Both the position numbers and the translations under genes were made by a program. The notes under the pieces were generated by a model, which saw nothing but the letters and a program-made list of their open reading frames with translations, had not been told where the DNA came from and did no database searches. A stretch of 41,882 nt of DNA from Oscillospiraceae bacterium (GTDB lineage: Bacteria > Bacillota > Clostridia > Saccharofermentanales > Saccharofermentanaceae): positions 1 through 41,882 of the forward strand of contig CADBGD010000010.1 of assembly GCA_902794115.1 (NCBI GenBank), given 5' to 3'. Below, one piece after another: positions 22,845-30,308 of the stretch. Numbering within the stretch: position 1 is the first letter of the stretch; each line of letters begins with the position of its first letter.

Positions 22845-23567
22845 ATGAAGATTATTATCGTACGTCATGGAGATCCCGATTATCAGAATGATTGTCTGAC
22901 CGAGCAGGGGAAGATCGAAGCCGAGCTTCTTTCAGAACGGATGAAAAAAGTTCCTGCGGACTACTGCTATGTATCGCCTCTGGGACGGGCCAAAGAAACA
23001 GCAGCTTACTGTCTTCCCAAGATGGGAAAAGAGGCGGAAGAACTGGAGTGGCTTCGTGAATTCGCGCCGAAAGTCCAGCGTCCGGAAAAACTTGGCGTGG
23101 CATGGGACTGGTGCCCACAGGACTGGATGAGCATGCCGTATGCTTTCGATTATGATAAGTGGACCGAGTATCCTGCGCTGAAAGACGCGCATGTACGAGA
23201 GGAAAGAGACTGGGTCTATTCTGAGTTTGAGAAACTTCTCGAGAAGCATGGCTACAGAAAAGAAGGAAAATGGTTCCGTGCAGAAAAACCCAATAACGAT
23301 ACGATCGTGCTTTTCTGCCATTACGGTCTGGAGGCAGTTCTTTTATCCTATCTCCTGAATCTTTCGCCTTTTATCATGTGGCATGCCATGATGGCGGCGC
23401 CCACGTCTGTTACCACTGTTGTGACAGAAGAAAGGCGGGAAGGGATCGCCCAGTTCCGCATGCTTTCTTTCGGAGATGTCTCTCATCTTTATGCGGGTGG
23501 AGTCGAGCCGTCTTTTTCCGGACGGTTCCGCGAATGCTACACCAATGACTATGAGAGAAAAGACTAA
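22845..23567 (+). CDS. Histidine phosphatase family protein (phosphoglycerate-mutase-like)
   Basis: A 240-residue cytosolic member of the histidine phosphatase superfamily. The phospho-accepting His8 is in the IIIVRHGDPDY motif, and the second catalytic His lies in VLFCHYGLEAVL (about residue 151). It has an unusual middle region rich in Trp and Tyr (AWDWCPQDWMSMPYAFDYDKW) and a longer C-terminus than typical cobC/gpmB-like proteins, so the substrate is not obvious. It is flanked by its own promoter and stands between tsf and pyrH, where many Bacillota have no gene. Confidence 0.85.
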   Translation: MKIIIVRHGDPDYQNDCLTEQGKIEAELLSERMKKVPADYCYVSPLGRAKETAAYCLPKMGKEAEELEWLREFAPKVQRPEKLGVAWDWCPQDWMSMPYAFDYDKWTEYPALKDAHVREERDWVYSEFEKLLEKHGYRKEGKWFRAEKPNNDTIVLFCHYGLEAVLLSYLLNLSPFIMWHAMMAAPTSVTTVVTEERREGIAQFRMLSFGDVSHLYAGGVEPSFSGRFRECYTNDYERKD

Positions 23568-23595
23568 AGAATTCCAGAAAAAACGATTCGGTGTC

Positions 23596-23624
23596 TTTTC
23601 ATAATTTGGAATTAACGATACAAT
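23596..23624 (+). promoter_or_regulatory. Promoter of the pyrH operon
   Basis: TTTTCA (23596-23601) and TACAAT (23619-23624) are separated by 17 bp, 32 bp upstream of the pyrH ATG. Confidence 0.65.
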
Positions 23625-23655
23625 AATTTAAGTATATATTTTGGAGGAATAAGGA

Positions 23656-24363
23656 ATGAGTGAGCCTGTTTATAAGCGCATCCTTCTGAAGATCAGCGGC
23701 GAGGCCCTGGCCGGTCCGAATAAGGTCGGTATCGATGATGAGACAGTCAGAAGTATTTGCGCGCAGATCAAGCGTGTAGCAGACCTGGGAGTTGAGGTCG
23801 GCGTAGTCGTCGGCGGAGGTAACTTCTGGAGAGGCAGATCCAGCGAGAAGATGGACCGGGTCACCGCTGACCATATGGGCATGCTGGCTACTTTGATGAA
23901 TGCACTGGCCATTTCCGATGCGCTGGAGCAGGCAGGGGCGGTCACCCGTGTTATGTCTGCCATCGATGTACGTCAAATGGCTGAACCGTATATCCGCAAA
24001 CGTGCGGTACGTCACCTGGAAAAGAAGAGAATCGTCATCTTTGCCTGCGGTACAGGAAACCCGTTCTTCTCGACAGATACAGGCGCGGCACTTCGTGCTA
24101 CCGAGATCGAGGCAGATATCTTCTGTAAGGCGACAATGGTAGATGGTGTCTATGACAAGGATCCGCATAAGTATGCAGATGCTGTGAAGTATAAGACCAT
24201 TACTCACGATGAGGTCCTTTCCAAGAACCTGAAGGTAATGGATGCCACAGCAGCAGCTCTTTGCCGGGATAACCACACGAAGATCATGGTATTCTCTATG
24301 GAAGATCCGGGAAATATCGTCCGGGTCGTATTGGGCGAAGATATCGGCACGATCGTAGGTTGA
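23656..24363 (+). CDS. pyrH: UMP kinase
   Basis: Bacterial-type UMP kinase of the amino-acid kinase fold, making UDP for nucleic acid and cell-wall precursors; 235 residues. N-terminal [14 protein letters not shown], the GGGNFWRG loop, [14 protein letters not shown] and [17 protein letters not shown] are diagnostic, with the ATP site at [13 protein letters not shown]. Strong TTGGAGGAAT ribosome binding site. It opens a long operon running to the right end of the window, followed by frr after 33 bp, the common pyrH-frr order. Confidence 0.98.
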   Translation: MSEPVYKRILLKISGEALAGPNKVGIDDETVRSICAQIKRVADLGVEVGVVVGGGNFWRGRSSEKMDRVTADHMGMLATLMNALAISDALEQAGAVTRVMSAIDVRQMAEPYIRKRAVRHLEKKRIVIFACGTGNPFFSTDTGAALRATEIEADIFCKATMVDGVYDKDPHKYADAVKYKTITHDEVLSKNLKVMDATAAALCRDNHTKIMVFSMEDPGNIVRVVLGEDIGTIVG

Positions 24364-24396
24364 TCGGAACATCATAATCAAGGAGGATTTACGAAT

Positions 24397-24969
24397 ATGG
24401 CAATGCAGGAAATTACAAAAGCAGTTTTTGATTCTTATGAAGACCGTATGAAGAAGACGATCGCGAATCTGACGGAGAACTTTAATGCGATCCGTGCCGG
24501 TCGTGCGAATCCCCATGTCCTGGATCGTATCACGGTAGATTACTACGGTGCCCAGTCCCCGCTGAATGCGGTGGCCAATATCCAGGTACCGGAGCCGAGA
24601 ATGATCACTCTGACCCCTTGGGATCCGTCGATGCTCAAAGAGATCGAGAAGGCGATCCAGTCTTCTGATCTGGGTATTAACCCCAGTAACGACGGTAAGA
24701 TGATCCGTCTGGTATTCCCGATCCTCACCGAGGAACGCCGTAAGGATCTGGTTAAGAGCGTCATGAAGTATGGCGAGGAAGCCAAGGTAGCGATCCGCAA
24801 TATCCGTAGAGAGGGTATTGATAAGTATCGTGGAATCAATAAGAAGAAGGAACTGACCGATGATGATCTGGGTTACTTTGAAGAGCAGATCCAGAAGCTC
24901 ACGGACAAGTACATCAAAGAGGTTGAAAAGACCTGTGAGGCAAAGGAAAAAGATCTGATGGAGATCTGA
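24397..24969 (+). CDS. frr: Ribosome recycling factor
   Basis: Splits post-termination ribosomes together with EF-G; 190 residues, close to the usual 185. The block NFNAIRAGRANPHVLDRITVDYYG, the PEPRMITLTPWD segment, and the helical RRKDLVKSV with AIRNIRREG regions identify it. AAGGAGGA precedes the ATG. A hairpin with a T-run lies between its stop and uppS. Confidence 0.98.
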   Translation: MAMQEITKAVFDSYEDRMKKTIANLTENFNAIRAGRANPHVLDRITVDYYGAQSPLNAVANIQVPEPRMITLTPWDPSMLKEIEKAIQSSDLGINPSNDGKMIRLVFPILTEERRKDLVKSVMKYGEEAKVAIRNIRREGIDKYRGINKKKELTDDDLGYFEEQIQKLTDKYIKEVEKTCEAKEKDLMEI

Positions 24970-24993
24970 TTCTTGAATCTGATGGAATATCAA

Positions 24994-25044
24994 GGGTTGT
25001 CTCTGGACTCAATTTCATATTGACAGGAGACACCCTCTTTTTTT
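24994..25044 (+). terminator. Terminator-like hairpin between frr and uppS
   Basis: GGGT-T-GTCTC (24994-25003) pairs with GAGACACCC (25027-25035) with one bulged T and a long loop of about 23 nt, followed by CTTTTTTT. The T-run touches the uppS ribosome binding site. Since uppS and later genes have no clear promoter of their own here, it is likely a partial terminator or attenuator. Confidence 0.6.
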
Positions 25045-25054
25045 GGAGAGAAGT

Positions 25055-25846
25055 ATGCGTAACGACGATTCGAAATTTTCGCTGTTTTCTAAGAAAAAGG
25101 CTCCGGAAGTGGATGCTTCCCAGCTGAAGATACCGGTGCATCTGGCTGTCATCATGGACGGTAACGGCAGATGGGCGAAAAAGCGTATGCTTCCCCGTTC
25201 GGCCGGGCATCGTGCCGGGGCGGACAATCTGAAGACTTTATGTAAGAACTGCGGTCATTACGGCATTAAGTATGTAACGGTCTATGCCTTTTCCACCGAG
25301 AACTGGTCCCGGCCGGAAAGCGAAGTCCATGCGCTGATGGAGCTTTTTGTCGAGTATTTTGACCGCTATGATCCGGAACTGGAAAAGGAAGGGATCCGTG
25401 TCCGTTTTACCGGAGATATTGCTGCCCTTCCTGAAAACATCCAGGCTGTGTGCAAGCGTGCCGAAGAAGGAAGTAAGCATCGTGAACGCATGACCTTGAT
25501 CGTTGCCTTTAACTATGGCGGAAGACGAGAGATCGTGCAGGCTGCCCAGAAGCTCTGCGAAAAGGTTGCCAAGGGAGAGATGAAAAGTGAAGATATCACA
25601 GAAGAGGCTTTCGCTTCGAATCTTTACCTGCCTGATGTGCCGGATCCGGATCTGATCATCCGTCCCAGCGGAGAAGAGCGCACATCGAATTTCCTGGTTT
25701 GGGAAGGTGCCTATTCCGAGCTTTGGTTCTCGGATGTGCTTTGGCCGGATTTCGGCATGAAAGAACTGACCGATGCCTTGATTGCATATACCAAGCGTGA
25801 CCGGCGGTTCGGCGGATTAACACAAGAGAAGAAGGAAGAGAAGTAA
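25055..25846 (+). CDS. uppS: Undecaprenyl diphosphate synthase
   Basis: Cis-prenyltransferase building the C55 lipid carrier for peptidoglycan from IPP and FPP; 263 residues from ATG 25055 (GGAGAG upstream). Catalytic Asp35 is in VIMDGNGRWAKKR, and the YAFSTENWSRP block and the C-terminal PDLIIRPSGEERTSNFLVWE and WPDF segments are intact. The first 25 residues are a charged extension before the catalytic fold. It uses the product of the MEP enzymes Dxr, IspG and IspH encoded nearby, and is 3 bp from cdsA. Confidence 0.97.
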   Translation: MRNDDSKFSLFSKKKAPEVDASQLKIPVHLAVIMDGNGRWAKKRMLPRSAGHRAGADNLKTLCKNCGHYGIKYVTVYAFSTENWSRPESEVHALMELFVEYFDRYDPELEKEGIRVRFTGDIAALPENIQAVCKRAEEGSKHRERMTLIVAFNYGGRREIVQAAQKLCEKVAKGEMKSEDITEEAFASNLYLPDVPDPDLIIRPSGEERTSNFLVWEGAYSELWFSDVLWPDFGMKELTDALIAYTKRDRRFGGLTQEKKEEK

Positions 25847-25849
25847 TCT

Positions 25850-26710
25850 ATGCGTCAAAGGATCATCACAGGTTTTATATTTACGATCGCCGTTCTGGCC
25901 CTTGTGATACCGGCATATTTCTATCCGGCTGTCATTTTGGCTTTTACTCTGATCGTATCCTGTCTTGCGCTGTATGAACTGATTAAAGCGGTTCGTGTTT
26001 CAGAAAAAGAGATATCGGTCCCGGTGACGGTTCTGGGTGGTCTTCTGGGCTTTCTTCCCGTGATCAACTGGTTTACCAGAGGCTCCGCAGCGATTGGTTT
26101 TACTATCTATGCTCTTTCGACATTGATCTACTGTTTTGTGACGACGATGATCCCGCCGCTTTTAAAAGAGCAGCCGGAGGCGATCCATTCCGGTTTTTCT
26201 TCCTGTCTGATCATCCTTTACGTCTCCTTTCCTATCGCCTGTACCCATGTAATGGTATTTCTGATCCCAAAGGGCTGGTTCTTCTTTGTGATCGGATTAT
26301 TTGCCCCCTGGGTATCGGATGTGTTTGCCTATTTTACCGGTTCCTTTTTCGGTAAGCACAAGATCGTGCCGCATATCAGTCCCAAGAAGACATGGGAAGG
26401 ATGCATCGGCGGTGCGGTGTTCTGTTCGGTTCTGACAGCATTATTCTTTGCCTTTGTAATGGTGGATGTCATTGATGTGAAGATGCCCTTTGCCGCTTTT
26501 GTGGCACTGGCCGCTTTCTTCGGATTCATCCTTTCTTGTGTATCCCAGCTGGGAGACTGGATGGCGTCAAGCATTAAGAGACTGGTCAATATTAAAGATT
26601 TCGGTAAGCTCATGCCAGGCCATGGCGGAATCATGGACCGCTTCGACAGTGCGTTCTTCACGCTCCCTGTGGCTTTGGGACTGGCTTTGGCGGTGACACT
26701 GGGGGGTTAA
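25850..26710 (+). CDS. cdsA: Phosphatidate cytidylyltransferase
   Basis: Integral membrane enzyme making CDP-diacylglycerol from phosphatidic acid and CTP; 286 residues with about eight hydrophobic segments. The C-terminal family signature is intact: SQLGDWMASSIKR, then KDFGKLMPGHGGIMDRFDS. The ISPKKTWEG motif precedes it. It starts 3 bp after uppS; dxr starts 1 bp after its stop. The order uppS-cdsA-dxr-rseP is conserved across bacteria. Confidence 0.97.
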   Translation: MRQRIITGFIFTIAVLALVIPAYFYPAVILAFTLIVSCLALYELIKAVRVSEKEISVPVTVLGGLLGFLPVINWFTRGSAAIGFTIYALSTLIYCFVTTMIPPLLKEQPEAIHSGFSSCLIILYVSFPIACTHVMVFLIPKGWFFFVIGLFAPWVSDVFAYFTGSFFGKHKIVPHISPKKTWEGCIGGAVFCSVLTALFFAFVMVDVIDVKMPFAAFVALAAFFGFILSCVSQLGDWMASSIKRLVNIKDFGKLMPGHGGIMDRFDSAFFTLPVALGLALAVTLGG

Positions 26711-26711
26711 T

Positions 26712-27878
26712 ATGAAGAAACTGACTATTTTAGGATCAACCGGTTCCATAGGTACACAGACACTGGAAGTGGTCCGTCACTTTCCGCAGGATTTTGAAGT
26801 GGTGGCCCTGACATGCGGAAGCAATGTTGAACTTCTGGCTGAACAGGTTGCCGAGTTTAAACCGAAATATGTGTGCGTAGGTAACAGCAAGAAGAAAGAT
26901 CTTCTGAAGATGATGATGCCCCGGGATGTGAAAACAAAGATCCTGGTGGGCGATGAGGGCAATCAGTTCTGTGCCACGATTCCGGAAGTGGACATCGTGG
27001 TGGCGGCTATGGTCGGTATGCGTGGTCTTCCGTCCGTGCTTTCCGCGATCCGTGAAGGAAAAGACATTGCCCTGGCAAATAAAGAGACATTAGTCACGGG
27101 CGGCTCCATCGTCATGCCGATGGCAAAGAAGAAGAAAGTGAAGATTCTTCCTGTGGATTCCGAACACTCGGCGATCTGGCAGTGCCTCATGGGACAGCCG
27201 GAAGGATCGCTTCGCAGGATCCTTTTAACTGCATCCGGCGGACCATTCCGCGGATATTCCCGTGAGCAGCTGGAGAAGGTGACTTTGGAGCAGGCTTTGG
27301 CTCATCCGACCTGGAATATGGGCGGAAAGATCACCATTGATTCGGCAAGTATGATGAATAAGGGACTGGAGATCATCGAGGCATCCTGGCTTTTCGATAT
27401 TCCGGTCAACCAGATCGAAGTGGTCGTACATCCCCAAAGTATCGTGCACTCCATGATCGAATTATCCGATGGCTCGGTTCTGGGACAGATGGGTTTCCCG
27501 AATATGATGATGCCGATCCAGATCGCGCTTTTCCATCCTGACCGGAGTCTTTGTATCTGCCAGCCTTTCTCGCCGTTTTCGGAAAAGGCTTGTTCACTGA
27601 CCTTCGAGCCTTGTGACCGGAAAGTTTTCCGGCTTGTTGATCTGGCGTACCATGCCGGCCGGATCGGCGGTACCTTACCGGTTGCCATGAACGCCGCAAA
27701 CGAAGCTATTGTAGCTGAATTCCTGGAAGGAAAAGCCTCTTTTCTGGATATTGAGCGTACCGTCGAGACGATCATGGAAAAACATGAGGCGCAGGGCGTG
27801 GTTCCGGATCCGTCTTTGGCGGAGATCCTGGCCGTGGATGAATGGGCCAGATGTATTGTATCTGAAATGAGAAAGTGA
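26712..27878 (+). CDS. dxr: 1-deoxy-D-xylulose 5-phosphate reductoisomerase
   Basis: First committed MEP-pathway enzyme: converts DXP to MEP with NADPH and a divalent metal; 388 residues. The NADPH-binding motif LGSTGSIGTQTLEV is at the N-terminus. The metal/substrate blocks ANKETLVTGG, PVDSEHSAIWQ and ASGGPFRGYS, and the MNKGLEIIEA segment, are all present. Fosmidomycin-target residues look intact. It lies between cdsA and rseP; ispG and ispH, later pathway steps, are also in this window. Confidence 0.98.
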   Translation: MKKLTILGSTGSIGTQTLEVVRHFPQDFEVVALTCGSNVELLAEQVAEFKPKYVCVGNSKKKDLLKMMMPRDVKTKILVGDEGNQFCATIPEVDIVVAAMVGMRGLPSVLSAIREGKDIALANKETLVTGGSIVMPMAKKKKVKILPVDSEHSAIWQCLMGQPEGSLRRILLTASGGPFRGYSREQLEKVTLEQALAHPTWNMGGKITIDSASMMNKGLEIIEASWLFDIPVNQIEVVVHPQSIVHSMIELSDGSVLGQMGFPNMMMPIQIALFHPDRSLCICQPFSPFSEKACSLTFEPCDRKVFRLVDLAYHAGRIGGTLPVAMNAANEAIVAEFLEGKASFLDIERTVETIMEKHEAQGVVPDPSLAEILAVDEWARCIVSEMRK

Positions 27879-27894
27879 GAATTGACGAAAGGAC

Positions 27895-29205
27895 ATGTCA
27901 CCATTAAGTATCATTATCTGTTTGATAGGACTGGGCGTATTAGCGGCGGTGCACGAGATCGGGCACTTTCTGGTCGCCCGTTTATTGAAGATCAAGGTTT
28001 ATGAATTGTCGGTCTTTGTGGGCCCCAAGCTCTTATCCTGGAGACGAAAAGATATTGATTATTGCATCCGCCTGATTCCTCTCGGCGCATATGTGCGTTT
28101 TTCCGAGATCGATGAAGATACGGGTGAACTGAAAGATGATAACCCCGAAAATCTTATCAATCAGGCCCGCTGGAAACGGCTTTTAGTATCTCTTGCGGGT
28201 CCGATTATGAATGTGATACTGGGAAGTATCATTTTTGCGATCTGCTTTTCCAAGTTCGGTTTTCTGGCCCTTCGTCAGGATGTGGTCGTTCCGAATACGC
28301 AGGTTGCAGCCACGAATATCCAGCCAGGTGATACGATCCTGGAGATCAATGACCGCCGTGTACTTTGCCAGATGGAGCTTTCCTATTATCTCAGTCAGAT
28401 CGGAAACGGCGAAGAGATCCATCTTCTGATGCGTTCCAAGGAGACCGGAGACAAATATGAAGCTGTTCTGGTACCGGAGTTTTCGAAGCAGTACATGCTG
28501 GGTATTTCCCACTATAGTGAACTGGATGAAAACCAGGGATGGGAAATCATCGAGGTGGATGCGTCTTCCAATGAAGGTAATCCGGTCATCATGGTGGGAG
28601 ATTCTGTCCTTTCCGTAAATGGCGTGGCCGTATCTGATCCGAGTATTTCCGATGTGGTCCGTGCTTCCGGAGGAGAACCGATCTCGGTGGAACTGATCCG
28701 TGACGGGCAGAAAGTGACAGTGGAAATGAAGGCGACGATGATCGAGACGACGAATCTCCGTGGAATCTATCTTCAGGACGGATCCGGCGCGTGGGATATT
28801 TTCCGTGAATCCATCGTATTCCCGATTTCCTTTATCCGGCTTTCTATCGATGCGCTGGCCCAGGCGTTTGCCGGAAAAGTAGCGGCTTACGATGTGGTTT
28901 CCGGTCCGGTGGGCATCGCTTCCGTTGTATCCGAGGTCGTGGATGCGCCGAAAACGGATAATTCGGAAAAGATCGAAATGCTCCTTATCCTGGCCGGAGG
29001 TATCTCTACCGGACTGGCATTTACAAATCTTCTCCCGATTCCGGGACTCGACGGAAATGCCATTGTACTGACAGTGGTGGAAATGATCCGTGGTAAAAAA
29101 TTGTCGAGAAAAGCCGAGCAGGTGATCAACGTGATCGGTTTTGTCATGATCGTGGCGCTGGTCCTGTTTGCATTAGTATCTGATGTTATACGACTATCGA
29201 GGTGA
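27895..29205 (+). CDS. rseP: RseP-type site-2 zinc metalloprotease with PDZ domain
   Basis: Intramembrane protease that cuts anti-sigma factors and leftover signal peptides; 436 residues. The zinc motif His20-Glu21-x-x-His24 lies in the first membrane helix (AAVHEIGHFLVARLL). A PDZ region spans about residues 130-290. The LDG motif occurs in NLLPIPGLDGNAIVL near residue 380, followed by a last membrane helix. It starts 16 bp after dxr and its end overlaps the region of the ispG start. No anti-sigma factor gene is adjacent. Confidence 0.95.
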   Translation: MSPLSIIICLIGLGVLAAVHEIGHFLVARLLKIKVYELSVFVGPKLLSWRRKDIDYCIRLIPLGAYVRFSEIDEDTGELKDDNPENLINQARWKRLLVSLAGPIMNVILGSIIFAICFSKFGFLALRQDVVVPNTQVAATNIQPGDTILEINDRRVLCQMELSYYLSQIGNGEEIHLLMRSKETGDKYEAVLVPEFSKQYMLGISHYSELDENQGWEIIEVDASSNEGNPVIMVGDSVLSVNGVAVSDPSISDVVRASGGEPISVELIRDGQKVTVEMKATMIETTNLRGIYLQDGSGAWDIFRESIVFPISFIRLSIDALAQAFAGKVAAYDVVSGPVGIASVVSEVVDAPKTDNSEKIEMLLILAGGISTGLAFTNLLPIPGLDGNAIVLTVVEMIRGKKLSRKAEQVINVIGFVMIVALVLFALVSDVIRLSR

Positions 29206-29210
29206 GGCAC

Positions 29211-30275
29211 ATGATTACGAGAATCGAAACCAAAAAAGTACTTATCGGCGGAGTGGCTGTCGGTGCGGATGCGCCGGTAGCTGTCCAGTCTATGAATAAT
29301 ACCGATACCCGGGACGTGGAAGGAACGCTCCGGCAGATCGAAGAACTGAAATCCTGCGGATGCGATATCACCCGTGTGGCCATACTGAATATGGAGGCGG
29401 CCGAAGCGCTGAAGGAGATCACGAAGAAAAGTCCTCTACCGGTGGTGGCCGATATTCATTTCGACTATCGCCTGGCGCTGGAATCGATTCGCAATGGCGC
29501 GGCGAAGATCCGTATCAATCCGGGTAATATCGGCGGAGAAGACCGGGTCAAGGCGGTCGCCGATCTGGCGAAAGAAAGAGGGATCCCGATCCGCGTCGGT
29601 GTCAATTCCGGTTCCATCGGGAAAGAGATGCTGGCACGTTACGGTGGTGTCAATGCAGACTCTCTGGCCGAAAGTGCGCTCGAAGCGATTCATTATCTGG
29701 AGAAATTCCATTTTGAAGATATAGTTGTCAGTATGAAGTCTTCCGACCCGCTTCTGACCGTTGAAAGTTACCGACGTCTCCGTCCTCAGGTTCCGTACCC
29801 GTTTCATGTAGGGGTTACGGAAGCCGGTACATTACGGGAAGGCATCATCCGCTCCAGTGTCGGTATTGGCGCGCTGCTTTCGGAAGGCATCGGTGATACG
29901 ATCCGGGTCAGCCTGACAGATGAGCCCAAAGAAGAAGTCCGTGCCGGAATCTCGATCCTTCGTGCACTTGGACTTCGTGAAGGCGGAATGAGACTGGTTT
30001 CCTGTCCGACATGCGGACGTACCCAGGTACCGCTTATAGAGGTCGCCAAAGAAGTAGAACAGCGGATCTCCGATCTTCCGTACCAGATGACGGTGGCTGT
30101 AATGGGATGCGCCGTAAACGGTCCCGGAGAGGCCAGAGAAGCAGATGTCGGCATTGCCGGCGGTGTAAATGAATTCCTGCTTTTCTGCAAGGGAGAGCCG
30201 GTCAAAAAGGTCAGCAAAGAGTCAGCCGTAGATGAGCTGATCTCTCTGATCGTTTCCATGAATACGTCTAAGTAA
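29211..30275 (+). CDS. ispG: 4-hydroxy-3-methylbut-2-en-1-yl diphosphate synthase
   Basis: Iron-sulfur enzyme converting MEcPP to HMBPP in the MEP pathway; 354 residues, the short bacterial two-domain form. The TIM-barrel part has VAVQSMNNTDT, ADIHFDYRLAL and RINPGNIG. The cluster domain has CPTCGRTQ and MGCAVNGPGEA. ATG 29211 is preferred over GTG 29202 because GAGGTGAGG then serves as ribosome binding site. The start is 5 bp after the rseP stop; polC follows. Confidence 0.97.
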   Translation: MITRIETKKVLIGGVAVGADAPVAVQSMNNTDTRDVEGTLRQIEELKSCGCDITRVAILNMEAAEALKEITKKSPLPVVADIHFDYRLALESIRNGAAKIRINPGNIGGEDRVKAVADLAKERGIPIRVGVNSGSIGKEMLARYGGVNADSLAESALEAIHYLEKFHFEDIVVSMKSSDPLLTVESYRRLRPQVPYPFHVGVTEAGTLREGIIRSSVGIGALLSEGIGDTIRVSLTDEPKEEVRAGISILRALGLREGGMRLVSCPTCGRTQVPLIEVAKEVEQRISDLPYQMTVAVMGCAVNGPGEAREADVGIAGGVNEFLLFCKGEPVKKVSKESAVDELISLIVSMNTSK

Positions 30276-30308
30276 TAGACGGATCACTTTTTTGGGTAAG
30301 GGGTTCGT

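Noticed and set aside
23557..23600. Inverted repeat GAAAAGAC / GTCTTTTC as a terminator after the phosphatase gene
   Set aside because: The loop is 28 nt, no T-run follows and the 3' arm overlaps the pyrH -35 box.
25020..25025. Perfect TTGACA before uppS as a -35 box
   Set aside because: No -10 hexamer at suitable distance; the following bases are the terminator-like stem, T-run and ribosome binding site.
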